A stretch of DNA of 64,000 nucleotides from NCBI RefSeq assembly GCF_000829415.1, contig NZ_AP014637.1:3489001-3553000 (forward strand), given 5' to 3'. This document shows, one piece after another, positions 1-10,439 of the stretch. Each line of letters opens with the position of its first letter. Position 1 is the stretch's first letter. The DNA comes from Pseudomonas sp. StFLB209. GTDB taxonomy: Bacteria; Pseudomonadota; Gammaproteobacteria; Pseudomonadales; Pseudomonadaceae. Position numbers and translations under genes: made by a program. The notes below the pieces were generated by a model. That model ran no database searches. It was not told the origin of the DNA and was given only the letters and a program-made list of their open reading frames with translations.

Positions 1-489
1 GTAGGGCAGGGCGACCGGTGGTTGGCCCTGGACATCGATGATCATGCCCTTGCCGCTGACATTCACGTTCCATACCGGGTTCTCGCCATCGGCATGCAGG
101 GTCAGGCGCTTGAAGTTCGGGTCTTCGCAGGCCTGGCCTGTGCGTTCAACCCGGTACCACTGATGCAGGTCCAACTGGCCGTCGCCGCCTTCGGCCTTGC
201 TGGCATTGAAGCGGCCGCGCAGATCAGCGAACACTTTGCCTTGGGCATCGGCCAGGCCGGCGGCTTCCTGCAGGATGGCGGTATTGCCCCGGTCCAGCAC
301 CACATAGCGGCGCGGCTCGCCGCAGGGCTGGAACAGCAACTTGCCGTTATCGCCAGTGAGGGTGCCCTGCATACGGGTCATGCCGGCGGTTGAAACCTTG
401 ACCGGGGCGCTGGATTGCAGATTGAGCAGTTGGCAGCCCGCGAACAGCGGCAGCATAGAGAAGAGAAGGGCAGAGCGGAAAGCGGACAT
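1..489 (-). CDS. Lipoprotein, C-terminus cut by window edge
   Basis: The frame is open from ATG at 489 down to base 1 (163 codons, no stop), so the 3' end lies outside the window. The N-terminus is a lipoprotein signal peptide: a short charged start, a hydrophobic core, and the lipobox L-F-A-G-C with the cysteine near residue 19, which predicts a lipid-anchored envelope protein. The mature part is soluble, rich in Gly and Asp, and contains 'QPCGEPRRYVVLD' and a second cysteine pair, reminiscent of COG3650-type small envelope proteins. I cannot assign a function. It lies downstream of braG on the same strand but about 200 bp away, so it probably has its own promoter. Confidence 0.8.
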   Translation of the reverse strand, partial: MSAFRSALLFSMLPLFAGCQLLNLQSSAPVKVSTAGMTRMQGTLTGDNGKLLFQPCGEPRRYVVLDRGNTAILQEAAGLADAQGKVFADLRGRFNASKAEGGDGQLDLHQWYRVERTGQACEDPNFKRLTLHADGENPVWNVNVSGKGMIIDVQGQPPVALPY

Positions 490-608
490 GCGACGGCCTC
501 ACAGACAGATGCCGACACGTTACGCACAGCGGGGATGGATCTCAAGTGAAGAGCGTCGCCTGCGGAGCAGCCTCCCACCGAGTCGCAGGTGTATCTACTA
601 TTTGAGCG

Positions 609-670
609 CGCCTCCCACAAGGCCTGCGTCGAGCCGGAATCTGGCGAACGACAGGTACCTGTGGGAGGCG
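609..670. repeat. Inverted repeat downstream of braG
   Basis: An 11-bp perfect inverted repeat (CGCCTCCCACA at 609-619, TGTGGGAGGCG at 660-670) just past the braG stop. The 'TGTGGGAGGCGGCTCTGCTGGCGA' character is that of a degenerate Pseudomonas REP element. It may act as an mRNA 3' end for the bra operon, although no T-run follows. Confidence 0.5.
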
Positions 671-691
671 GCTCTGCTGGCGAATGGAACG

Positions 692-1393
692 TCAGCCGCC
701 CAGATAAGCCTCACGCACTTTCGGGTCGACCAGCAGGTCTTCACCGCTGCCCTGCATCACCACCCGGCCATTTTCCAGCACATAGGCGCGGTCAGCGATT
801 TTCAGGGCCTGGTTGGCGTTCTGCTCGACCAGAAACACCGTCACGCCATCACGGCGCAGTTGCTCGATGATGTCGAAGATCTGCTGGATGATGATCGGTG
901 CCAGGCCGAGCGAAGGCTCGTCGAGCAGCAGCAGCTTGGGTTTGCTCATCAGCGCGCGGCCAATGGCAAGCATCTGCTGTTCGCCGCCGGACATGGTGCC
1001 GCCGCGTTGGCTGAAGCGCTCCTTGAGGCGCGGGAACAGGTGCAGGACCTTGTCCATCTGTTCCTGATAGTCGCCCTTGTCGGTAAAGAAACCGCCCATG
1101 GCGAGGTTTTCTTCGACGGTCAGGCGGGCGAACACCCGGCGGCCTTCCGGCACTACCGCAATGCTCTTGCGCATGATCACCGAGGACTCCTGGCCCACCA
1201 GTTCTTCACCCAGGTAGCGGATGCTGCCGCTATGGGCGCGCGGCGAGCCGCACAGGGTCATCAACAGAGTGGATTTGCCGGCGCCGTTGGCACCGATCAG
1301 GGTGACGATCTCGCCCTTGCGCACCTCGACATTGACGCTGTGCAGCGCCTGGATCTTGCCGTAGAAGGTAGAAACGTTTTCGAACTGCAGCAT
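692..1393 (-). CDS. braG: Branched-chain amino-acid ABC transporter ATPase BraG/LivF
   Basis: 233-residue cytoplasmic ATPase of the high-affinity Leu/Ile/Val importer. It carries Walker A (GANGAGKST, about residue 33), the ABC signature MSGGEQQM and Walker B LLLLDEPSLGLAP, and has the usual LivF length. ATP hydrolysis by the BraF/BraG pair drives transport through BraD/BraE. It is the last gene of the braD-E-F-G set on the minus strand and its start directly abuts the braF stop, implying translational coupling. No unusual features. Confidence 0.96.
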   Translation of the reverse strand: MLQFENVSTFYGKIQALHSVNVEVRKGEIVTLIGANGAGKSTLLMTLCGSPRAHSGSIRYLGEELVGQESSVIMRKSIAVVPEGRRVFARLTVEENLAMGGFFTDKGDYQEQMDKVLHLFPRLKERFSQRGGTMSGGEQQMLAIGRALMSKPKLLLLDEPSLGLAPIIIQQIFDIIEQLRRDGVTVFLVEQNANQALKIADRAYVLENGRVVMQGSGEDLLVDPKVREAYLGG

Positions 1394-2157
<764 letters not shown>

Positions 2158-2161
<4 letters not shown>

Positions 2162-3422
2162 TTGCTCGGCTCCGATTTCAATTTCATTTCGGGGCGCTGC
2201 ATCGGCAGGAAGCCTTGAGGACGCCAGACCATCATCAGCACCATCATGGCGCCGAACATCAACATCCGGTATTCGCTGAACTCGCGCATCAATTCCGGCA
2301 GCAGGATCATGACGATTGCTGCCAGGATCACGCCAAGCTGCGAGCCCATGCCACCGAGTACCACAATGGCAAGAATGATCGCCGACTCGATGAAGGTGAA
2401 CGATTCCGGTGTCACCAGACCCTGGCGGGCGGCAAAGAAGCTACCGGCGAAACCTGCGAACGCAGCGCCCAGGGTGAAGGCGGAAAGCTTGATCACGGTC
2501 GGGTTCAGGCCCAGTGCACGGCAGGCGATCTCGTCTTCACGCAACGCTTCCCAAGCGCGGCCGATCGGCATGCGCAGCAGGCGATTGATGACGAACAGAG
2601 CGAACAGCGCGAGCATCAGGGCAACCAGATAGAGGAAGATCACCTTGTTGATCGAGTTGTAGGGCAGGCCGAAGAACTCGTGGAAGGTCTGCATCCCCTC
2701 AGCCGCCTTGCGTTCGAACGACAGGCCGAAGAAGGTCGGTTTCTCGATGTTGCTGATACCGTTCGGGCCGCCGGTGAAACCGGTCAGGTTACGCAGCAGC
2801 AGACGAATGATTTCACCGAAACCCAGGGTCACGATTGCCAGATAGTCACCGCGTAGACGCAGCACCGGAAAGCCCAGCAGGAAGCCGAACAGCGCCGCCA
2901 TCATGCCGGCAATCGGCAGGCAGACCCAGAAGCTCAGGCCGAAATAGAACGACAGCAGCGCGTAGCTGTAGGCGCCCACGGCGTAAAAGCCCACGTAGCC
3001 GAGGTCGAGCAGGCCGGCCAGACCGACCACGATGTTCAGCCCAAGGCCCAGCATCACGTAGATCAGGATCAGGGTGGCGATATCCACCGCGCCGCGTGAG
3101 CCGAAGAACGGCCAGACCAGAGCGACCATGACCATCGCCAGGATGATCCAGCGCTGGGTGCTCGGCAGGGTCAGGAAGTTGCTGGCCTTGGCCGGCATCA
3201 CCGGCAGGCCTGGCGAGGAGCGCCAGGCGGCAGAGATCTGCTCGCTGAACAGTACGCGCAGGAACATTGCCAGTGCTGCACAAAGGATCACCGCGATGGT
3301 CGTGCTGCTGGCATTGAGCACCGCCAGATTGACGCCGACGATTTCCAGCTTCAGACCCAGCACCGGGTAGGCCACGGCCAGCACCAGCAAGGCGCTGAAA
3401 AACGCCGATTTGAGTTGTTTGC

Positions 3423-3426
<4 letters not shown>
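2158..3426 (-). CDS. braE: Branched-chain amino-acid ABC permease BraE/LivM
   Basis: 422-residue inner-membrane permease with many hydrophobic helices and the LivM-family segment '[25 protein letters not shown]' (shown here only as a family hallmark near residue 130). The approximately 100-residue N-terminal extension before the conserved core is normal for Pseudomonas BraE. The ATG at 3426 overlaps the braD stop (ATGA overlap), confirming the start and the operon. It forms the transmembrane channel with BraD. Confidence 0.95.
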
Positions 3427-4352
<926 letters not shown>

Positions 4353-4506
4353 TACAGCGCTCCTGAAGGCCTACACTGAGGTTCACTGGCCAATCGTGTC
4401 CCCGTTGCGCGTCAAGGTATTGCTCCCGCGTTGACGCAAATCCAGTGAGCCAGTGTGGCTTCGAGTTGTTCAGGTGGCGATGGAGTCTTGTGGAGCCCAC
4501 GCACCT

Positions 4507-4540
4507 CGTAAAACAAAGCCCACTGCGGTTGCAGTGGGCT
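4507..4540 (-). terminator. Intrinsic terminator after braC
   Basis: Perfect 10-bp stem (AGCCCACTGC, 4517-4526; GCAGTGGGCT, 4531-4540) with a 4-nt loop. Read on the minus strand it is followed by TTTGTTTTA. It lies just past the braC stop and before braD. This is the usual arrangement for making more binding protein than membrane components. Confidence 0.85.
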
Positions 4541-4564
4541 CTGGTGTTGATCGAAGGTGTGAAG

Positions 4565-5692
4565 TTACTTCACAGGGGCTTCGGTCTTGGTGCCGTCTTT
4601 GTGCCAGGTGTAGACCACGAACTTGAAGTTCTTCAGGTCGCCCTTGTCGTCGAACGACAGGTCGCCGGTTGGGGTCTTGAAGGTGTTGGCGCGCAGCACG
4701 GCCGCTACCTTGTCGGTGTCTTCACTCTTGGCCGTGCCGATCGCTTCGGCAAGGATCTGAACGGCAGCGTAGGACGGGAACACGAACGGACCGCTCGGGT
4801 CTTCTTTCTTGGCCTTGAACGCATCGACCAGTGCCTTGTTGGCCGGGTCCTGGTCAAAGGAAGCTGGCAGGGTCACCAGCAGACCTTCGGAAGCGTCCTG
4901 GGCGATCTGCGAGATCGACGCGTTACCCACGCCCTCTGGGCCCATGAAACCGGCTTTCAGGCCTTTTTCCTTGGCCTGGCGCAGGATCAGCCCCAGCTCA
5001 GGGTGGTAGCCACCGTAGTAGACGAAGTCGACGTTGGCCTGTTTCATTTTGGCGATCAGCGAAGAGAAGTCCTTGTCGCCGGCGTTGATGCCTTCGAACA
5101 GGGCGACCTTGACGCCGTCTTTTTCCAGGGTCTGCTTGACCGCGGTGGCGATGCCTTCACCGTATTGCTGCTTGTCGTGGATGACCGCAACGACCTGAGG
5201 CTTGACCTGCTTGGCGATGTACTCGCCAGCGGCCGGGCCCTGGGCGCTGTCCAGGCCGATGGTGCGGAACACCAGTTTGTAGCCACGTGCGGTCAGCTCA
5301 GGGCTGGTGGCGGCCGGGGTAACCATGATGATGCCTTCGTCTTCGTAGACATCCGAAGCTGGCTGGGCGGAGCTGGAGCACAGGTGACCGATGACGTATT
5401 TCACGCCGTCGTTGACCACTTTGTTGGCCACGGCAACGGCTTGCTTGGGATCGCAGGCGTCATCGTATTCGACCGCTTCGAGCTTCTTGCCATCAACGCC
5501 GCCTTTGGCATTGAGCTGCTCAATCGCCATCTTGGCGCCACTGAACTGCATGTCGCCGTACTGGGCGACAGCGCCGGTCTTGGGACCCGCAATACCGATC
5601 TTGATGGTATCGGCTGCGAACGAATGGCTGGCCACGCCGGCCATTACCAGTGCTGCGAACAGCTTGGAAAGCTTCTTGGTACCCTTGATCAT
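4565..5692 (-). CDS. braC: Branched-chain amino-acid-binding periplasmic protein BraC
   Basis: 375-residue periplasmic receptor for Leu/Ile/Val (LivK/LivJ family, Peripla_BP_6 fold). It begins with a Sec signal peptide ending A-S-H-S-F-A, followed by 'ADTIKIGIAGPKTGAVAQYG', the classic start of the mature protein. I use ATG 5692, preceded by GGAG at about 6 nt, rather than an in-frame upstream codon at 5779 that would put 29 extra residues before the signal peptide. It feeds BraD/BraE. The terminator downstream partly isolates it from braDEFG. Confidence 0.96.
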   Translation of the reverse strand: MIKGTKKLSKLFAALVMAGVASHSFAADTIKIGIAGPKTGAVAQYGDMQFSGAKMAIEQLNAKGGVDGKKLEAVEYDDACDPKQAVAVANKVVNDGVKYVIGHLCSSSAQPASDVYEDEGIIMVTPAATSPELTARGYKLVFRTIGLDSAQGPAAGEYIAKQVKPQVVAVIHDKQQYGEGIATAVKQTLEKDGVKVALFEGINAGDKDFSSLIAKMKQANVDFVYYGGYHPELGLILRQAKEKGLKAGFMGPEGVGNASISQIAQDASEGLLVTLPASFDQDPANKALVDAFKAKKEDPSGPFVFPSYAAVQILAEAIGTAKSEDTDKVAAVLRANTFKTPTGDLSFDDKGDLKNFKFVVYTWHKDGTKTEAPVK

Positions 5693-6051
5693 GATGCTCC
5701 ACTCTTGCGTTGTAATTTTTATAATCCTGACGGCCGAGGCTGCAGGACCGAATTGCTCGATACCGGTCCAGACCACCACGCCAACTGTACCGGCACAGTT
5801 TAGAGCGCGGCTGGATCGCTTGAAAAGCTGACTGTTCGAGGCTGAACCGATGTATGTCGCCTGATTGACAGAAACTTATAGAATTTCTCTGTAATTCCGC
5901 TTTTTTGGCGCTTAAGGGCGCCCGCTTCATGCAATCGTTTGCCTCAGATCGCGCAATGCGCCGCCCGAAGCGGGGCCGGACCAGTATCGGCGGGTTTTTC
6001 TCCGGGGTTGGCAGCGCTATGATTGCGCCGATTTTCCCTTCGGTGAGACCC
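5693..6051. other. Intergenic region upstream of braC and the DUF2288 gene
   Basis: 359 bp between divergent genes, so it must hold both promoters. It contains an AT-rich imperfect dyad (AGAAACTTATAGAATTTCT, about 5870-5888) and, nearer braC, the minus-strand AT-rich stretch GATTATAAAAATT that could serve as a -10 region. I see no confident -35 box, sigma-54 site or RNA gene. Confidence 0.4.
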
Positions 6052-6357
6052 ATGAGCCAAGACCCTAGCACCCTCTATGCCAAACTCCTCGGTGAAACGG
6101 CGGTTATCCCCTGGCAGCAATTGCAACCATTCTTTGCAAAGGGTGCCCTGTTGTGGGTCGCACCCGATCTGGATCTGATCGCCGTGGCCGAAGCCATGGC
6201 CGAAAACGATGCCGCAAAAATCTCTGCCTGGATGGCCGAAGAGCGCGTCAGCAAGCTCTCTGAAACAAGGGCTCTGGACTTTGTCGAACGTGATCCGCAA
6301 CTGTGGGCGGTGGTCGTCGCACCTTGGGTTGTGATCCAGGAAAGGGCGCTTGCGTGA
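6052..6357 (+). CDS. DUF2288 family protein
   Basis: 101-residue soluble acidic protein. The sequence (LYAKLLGETAVIPW, FFAKGALLWVAPDLDL, AVVVAPWVVIQE) matches the DUF2288 family, conserved in gammaproteobacteria and cyanobacteria and without a known function. I start at ATG 6052, since in-frame codons further upstream would give an unconserved basic leader. It is a single gene, divergent from braC. Confidence 0.8.
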   Translation: MSQDPSTLYAKLLGETAVIPWQQLQPFFAKGALLWVAPDLDLIAVAEAMAENDAAKISAWMAEERVSKLSETRALDFVERDPQLWAVVVAPWVVIQERALA

Positions 6358-6462
6358 TTTGCGCACAATAACGGTGCATGGTTTTGCGCCGATTCAGGGA
6401 GCTGCTTCATCCATAGGCTGGAAGGGTAGCAAAAGGCTATAACGGCATCCATGTCCGGTACT

Positions 6463-8778
6463 TCAATCCGACCAGCGCGAGCGTTTGGTACGGGTCGGGC
6501 TGTTTTGCGAGTAATGGTCCTGGCTGGCGGGCAGCTCGCTGAACAGGTCGAGTGATCGGGGGGCTTCGGCGTCTTGTTGGCGGACCTGAAGCATCATCGA
6601 GGCCGGCCACAGGCTGACGGGATCGCGTTCATTCATCTGCTTGATCATCGGCAGCAGCCGCTCCAGCGGCTGGGGTTTGCTGAACAGATAACCCTGTACG
6701 TAATCGCTGGCGTACTGGCTGAGAAAGTCCAGTTGGGCGGGGGTTTCCACGCCTTCGGTGACGACCTTCAGGTGCAGGGTGTGAGCCATGACAATGATTG
6801 CGTGGACGATTTCCATGTCCTGGGGTGACTGAGGAATGTCCTGAATGAATGAGCGATCGATCTTCAGGGTGTCCAGCGGCAAGCGTTTGAGATACGCCAG
6901 CGAAGAGTAGCCAGTGCCGAAGTCGTCGATCGACAGGGATACACCCATGCTGCGAATGCGCTTGAGCAGCAAAATGGTGTTGCTGATGTTACCCATCAGG
7001 GCGTTCTCGGTCACCTCCAGTTCCAGACGCCCTGGGGCGACATTGGCCTGGCGCAGGGCGTCCTCCACTTCATCGGCAAGCTCATCGCGGCTCAGGTTCA
7101 GGGCCGAGCAGTTGAACGCGATGATCAGTTTGTCGAAACCGTCCAGGCGCAGCGCGCCCAGATCCTTGCAGGCGCGGCGCATCACCCAGTTGTCCAGCTC
7201 CCAGATCAGGCCGTTGGCTTCGGCGATACCAATGAACCGGTCCGGGCTGAGCAAGCCGTGTTGCGGATGCTCCCAGCGCACCAGCGCTTCGAGCTTGGCT
7301 ACATGTCCGGTACGCAAGTCGATGATCGGCTGATAGAACACCTGCAGGCCGGTTTCTTCGCGCAGTGCGTTACGCAGTTCTTCCTCAAGATGCAGTTCCA
7401 GGCTGGCTCGGGTCTTGAGTGCCGGGCTGAAAAAGTGCGCCCGGTTGCGACCGTTGCCTTTGGACTGGTAGAGGGCCAGGTCGGCATTTTTGAGCAGTTC
7501 GTCGCTGGTCTCACCATCGCGTGGAAACACCGCGATGCCGATACTGGTGGTCATCACCATGCGTCGGCCGGCCAGGGCGATGGGTTCTTTCATCTTTTGC
7601 ATGACCCGGTTCGCCAGGTGCCGGGCCTCGTCGTATTCCGGCAGGCTGATCAGAATGCAGAATTCGTCACCACCAAAGCGCGCCACGACATCCTGGGTTC
7701 GGGTGGCACTGCGGATCCGCTCGGCAATCACCTTGAGCAATTCGTCACCGGCATCGTGGCCAAGGCTGTCATTGATGCGTTTGAAGTGGTCGATATCGAG
7801 AAACATCACCGCCAGCAGAGCGCCGGTTGCACTGTGCTCAATGAGCCGTTCGGTGAACAACTGGTTGAAACCACGACGGTTGACCAGGTTGGTCAACGGA
7901 TCGTAATGCGCCACTTGCTGCAGCGAGACCCGCGCCTGGTCAAGCTGTCTGAGCAGGGTGTTGACCCGCTCCAGGTCACGCTCCTTGCTCTGCAGTTTCT
8001 TGTCGGCCATAGCGGCGCTGATACTGCCGGCAATGATCAGCAGAGTAATGGCGGCAATCGTCATGCCCAGTTGCTGGCCGTTCTCGGTGCTGGGCAATTG
8101 CAGTGGCGCGTCCAGCGGCAGCACCAGCTGCAAGGCTTGCATGCCGGTCATGTGCATCGCCAGGATGCCGGCACCCAGCAGCACGCTGGCAGCATAGCGG
8201 TACATCTGATGAAACATGCCGCTGCCTTTGCGCAAACGGCGCGGTATAACCAGCAAAGCGCCGCTGGCCATGATGGCGATCAGAATCGACAGGCTGAACA
8301 GCTTCGGTTCGTAATACTGCGAGGCATCCGAGCGCATGGCCGCCATGCCGGTGTAGTGCATGGCGCTGATTGCCAGGCCGATCAAGACGGCACTGGCCAG
8401 CCAGTTCAGGGCAGTCAGCCCGGGTCGGCTCAGGCTGCGGATCGCCACGTAGCCGGCAAACATTACAAATGAAAGCGATGCCAGGGTAATGCCCAGGTCG
8501 AAAGTAATCCTCAGTGGCGCCTCGAACGCGAGCATGCTGATGAAATGCATGGCCCACACCCCGCCGGCAAGGCACAACGCGCCCAGTGCGCGCCAGACCC
8601 GCTGGTGACGGCGGGTCTCGACATTGACGGTCCGCTCGGCAATTTCCAGGGTTGCGTAGCAGGCGGCGCAGATGACCCCAAAGGCCAGCGCGACCAGAAA
8701 GATGTTATGGCTGCAGTTGAGCAGCAATTGACCCGAATCAGGTACGCCAACGTAGACATGCAAACTCGGCCATTCCAT
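6463..8778 (-). CDS. MHYT-GGDEF-EAL membrane c-di-GMP protein
   Basis: 771-residue inner-membrane signalling protein. The N-terminus (residues 1-250) has seven helices with repeated MHYT-type motifs (MHFISM, MHYTGM, MHMTGM), a sensor proposed to bind copper and sense O2, NO or CO. A GGDEF domain follows with intact 'RFGGDEF', then an EAL domain with intact 'KLEALVRW' and 'DDFGTGYSSL'. Both catalytic signatures are conserved, so it may make and/or degrade c-di-GMP. I use ATG 8778 (MEWPSLH), which begins the first helix; an in-frame ATG exists at 8826. The architecture matches the MucR/NbdA/YkoW group. No operon partner. Confidence 0.93.
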   Translation of the reverse strand: MEWPSLHVYVGVPDSGQLLLNCSHNIFLVALAFGVICAACYATLEIAERTVNVETRRHQRVWRALGALCLAGGVWAMHFISMLAFEAPLRITFDLGITLASLSFVMFAGYVAIRSLSRPGLTALNWLASAVLIGLAISAMHYTGMAAMRSDASQYYEPKLFSLSILIAIMASGALLVIPRRLRKGSGMFHQMYRYAASVLLGAGILAMHMTGMQALQLVLPLDAPLQLPSTENGQQLGMTIAAITLLIIAGSISAAMADKKLQSKERDLERVNTLLRQLDQARVSLQQVAHYDPLTNLVNRRGFNQLFTERLIEHSATGALLAVMFLDIDHFKRINDSLGHDAGDELLKVIAERIRSATRTQDVVARFGGDEFCILISLPEYDEARHLANRVMQKMKEPIALAGRRMVMTTSIGIAVFPRDGETSDELLKNADLALYQSKGNGRNRAHFFSPALKTRASLELHLEEELRNALREETGLQVFYQPIIDLRTGHVAKLEALVRWEHPQHGLLSPDRFIGIAEANGLIWELDNWVMRRACKDLGALRLDGFDKLIIAFNCSALNLSRDELADEVEDALRQANVAPGRLELEVTENALMGNISNTILLLKRIRSMGVSLSIDDFGTGYSSLAYLKRLPLDTLKIDRSFIQDIPQSPQDMEIVHAIIVMAHTLHLKVVTEGVETPAQLDFLSQYASDYVQGYLFSKPQPLERLLPMIKQMNERDPVSLWPASMMLQVRQQDAEAPRSLDLFSELPASQDHYSQNSPTRTKRSRWSD

Positions 8779-8947
8779 AGCGAGCCCTGTGTGTTCACTG
8801 CCGGGGTCGCCATGCAGCGGGGGCAATGGCGCGTCGATACCATTATAGAAGCAGAAAAAAAGCTGCCAGTTCCGTCGAAATTTATTTTGCCAAGCAAGTT
8901 GTCTGCCGCCATTCGCCTCAAATGGCCGGTTTCAGTAATGAATGTTT

Positions 8948-8990
8948 ACAGACTATGTCCGAGTGCTTGGCCGGATCGTGACTAGTCTGT
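8948..8990. promoter_or_regulatory. Dyad upstream of MFS gene
   Basis: Perfect 8-bp inverted repeat ACAGACTA (8948-8955) and TAGTCTGT (8983-8990) in the short leader of the MFS gene starting at 9024. It could be a regulator-binding site or an RNA stem; no adjacent regulator gene points to which. Confidence 0.3.
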
Positions 8991-9023
8991 GTACCACTCG
9001 ACTCCCTTCGCAAGGATGCCCGG

Positions 9024-10361
9024 ATGAACAAGCCTCTGTCGGATGTTGCCAATCAGGCCGATAACGCCTGGCGGATATTGTTTCTGTTGTTCCTGGCCAA
9101 CCTGTTCAACTTTTTTGACCGGGCCATCCCGGCCATCGTGGCCGAGCCGATCCGCAAGGAGTGGTCGCTCAGCGATTTTCAGGTGGGCCTGATGGGCACC
9201 GCTTTTACCCTGGTCTACGCGATTGCCGGCTTGCCACTGGGGCGTCTGGCCGATACCGGGTCGCGCAAGACCATCATGGGGGTGGGGCTGGCAGTATGGA
9301 GCGGGTTGACGGCCGTGAACGGCATGGTCAGTCATTTCTGGAGCTTTGTGTTGGTGCGCATGGGGGTGGGGATTGGTGAGGCCAGTTATGCGCCGGCCGC
9401 CAACTCGCTGATTGGCGATCTGTTCCCGGCTCAGCGCCGGGCGCGGGCCATGGGCATCTTCATGCTTGGCCTGCCGCTCGGGCTGCTGCTGGCATTCTTC
9501 ACCATCGGCTCAATGGTCAAGGCTTTCGACAGTTGGCGGGCGCCGTTCTTCATCGCTGCGGTACCGGGCTTGATCCTGGCGCTGTTCATGTTCTTCATTC
9601 GCGAACCGCGACGTGGTGCCGCCGAAAGCGTGGTGGTCAGCGAAGCGCCGATCGAGCGGCCGATCCGGCGGCTGTTGAGTATCGCCACCTTCCGTTGGCT
9701 GGTGCTGGCCGGGTTGGCCTATAACTTCGCGACTTATGCGTGCAACTCGTTCATGGTGCCGATGCTGCAGCGCTACTTTCAGGTGTCCTTGCAGGAAGCA
9801 GCGGTCGCGACCGGTGTGATCGTCGGTGTGACCGGCTTGATCGGCCTGACCCTGGGCGGCGTAGTGGCCGACAAATTACATGAGCGCTCGCTCAACGGTC
9901 GGTTGTTGTTCGCCGCATTCAGCATGCTGGTGGCAACGCTGGCCACTGCCTATGCCTTGCATGCCGGGCTGGTGGCGATCAGCCTGTTCGTGGCGGTGTT
10001 CAGCCTGGGCTGGCTGTTTGCCTATAACTTCTATACCTGTGTCTACCCGGCGATTCAGGACGTGGTCGAGCCGCGCTTGCGCGCAACGGCCATGGCGGTG
10101 TTCTTTGCCGGGTTGTATTTGCTGGGTGGTGGCCTGGGGCCGGTGGTGGTGGGGCTGCTGTCCGATCATTTTGCCCAGCAGGCAATGCTCGCCGCAGGCG
10201 CAGGCGAAATGACCGAAGTGTTCAAGGCTGTAGGGCTGCACGGGGCCATGTACCTGATCCCGGTGGCGTTGCTGGCGACCCTGATCTTTCTGCTGTTGGC
10301 CACTGGCAGCTTTGGCCGGGATGCCGAAGCGATGAAGGTGCGGATGCAGGCGGGGTTATAG
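9024..10361 (+). CDS. MFS transporter, Spinster-like
   Basis: 445-residue major facilitator with about 12 predicted helices. It has the first-loop motif 'GRLADTGSRKTIM' after helix 2 and 'FNFFDRAIPAIVAEPIRKEWSLS' character in helix 1, as in Spinster-like bacterial MFS proteins. The substrate cannot be predicted from sequence; relatives export or import lipophilic or carboxylated compounds. The ATG has AAGGA 8 nt upstream. It stands alone and converges on rapA, with a REP palindrome between. Confidence 0.85.
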   Translation: MNKPLSDVANQADNAWRILFLLFLANLFNFFDRAIPAIVAEPIRKEWSLSDFQVGLMGTAFTLVYAIAGLPLGRLADTGSRKTIMGVGLAVWSGLTAVNGMVSHFWSFVLVRMGVGIGEASYAPAANSLIGDLFPAQRRARAMGIFMLGLPLGLLLAFFTIGSMVKAFDSWRAPFFIAAVPGLILALFMFFIREPRRGAAESVVVSEAPIERPIRRLLSIATFRWLVLAGLAYNFATYACNSFMVPMLQRYFQVSLQEAAVATGVIVGVTGLIGLTLGGVVADKLHERSLNGRLLFAAFSMLVATLATAYALHAGLVAISLFVAVFSLGWLFAYNFYTCVYPAIQDVVEPRLRATAMAVFFAGLYLLGGGLGPVVVGLLSDHFAQQAMLAAGAGEMTEVFKAVGLHGAMYLIPVALLATLIFLLLATGSFGRDAEAMKVRMQAGL

Positions 10362-10375
10362 AGCTGTTGTTGGTG

Positions 10376-10426
10376 TTCGCGGCTCAAGCCGCTCCTACAG
10401 AGCGTAGGAGCGGCTTCAGCCGCGAA
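10376..10426. repeat. REP palindrome between convergent genes
   Basis: 51-nt palindrome TTCGCGGCTCAAGCCGCTCCTAC / GTAGGAGCGGCTTCAGCCGCGAA with a 5-nt loop; a single mismatched position lies mid-stem. This is the typical P. putida-group REP unit, in inverted pair arrangement, between the MFS stop and the rapA stop. It could terminate or protect both mRNAs. Confidence 0.85.
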
Positions 10427-10439
10427 GATGCAGCGTCGA

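Noticed and set aside
4445-5803. A 452-codon plus-strand frame over braC
   Set aside because: Antisense shadow of braC; composition is the mirrored pattern of the real gene and no motif is seen.
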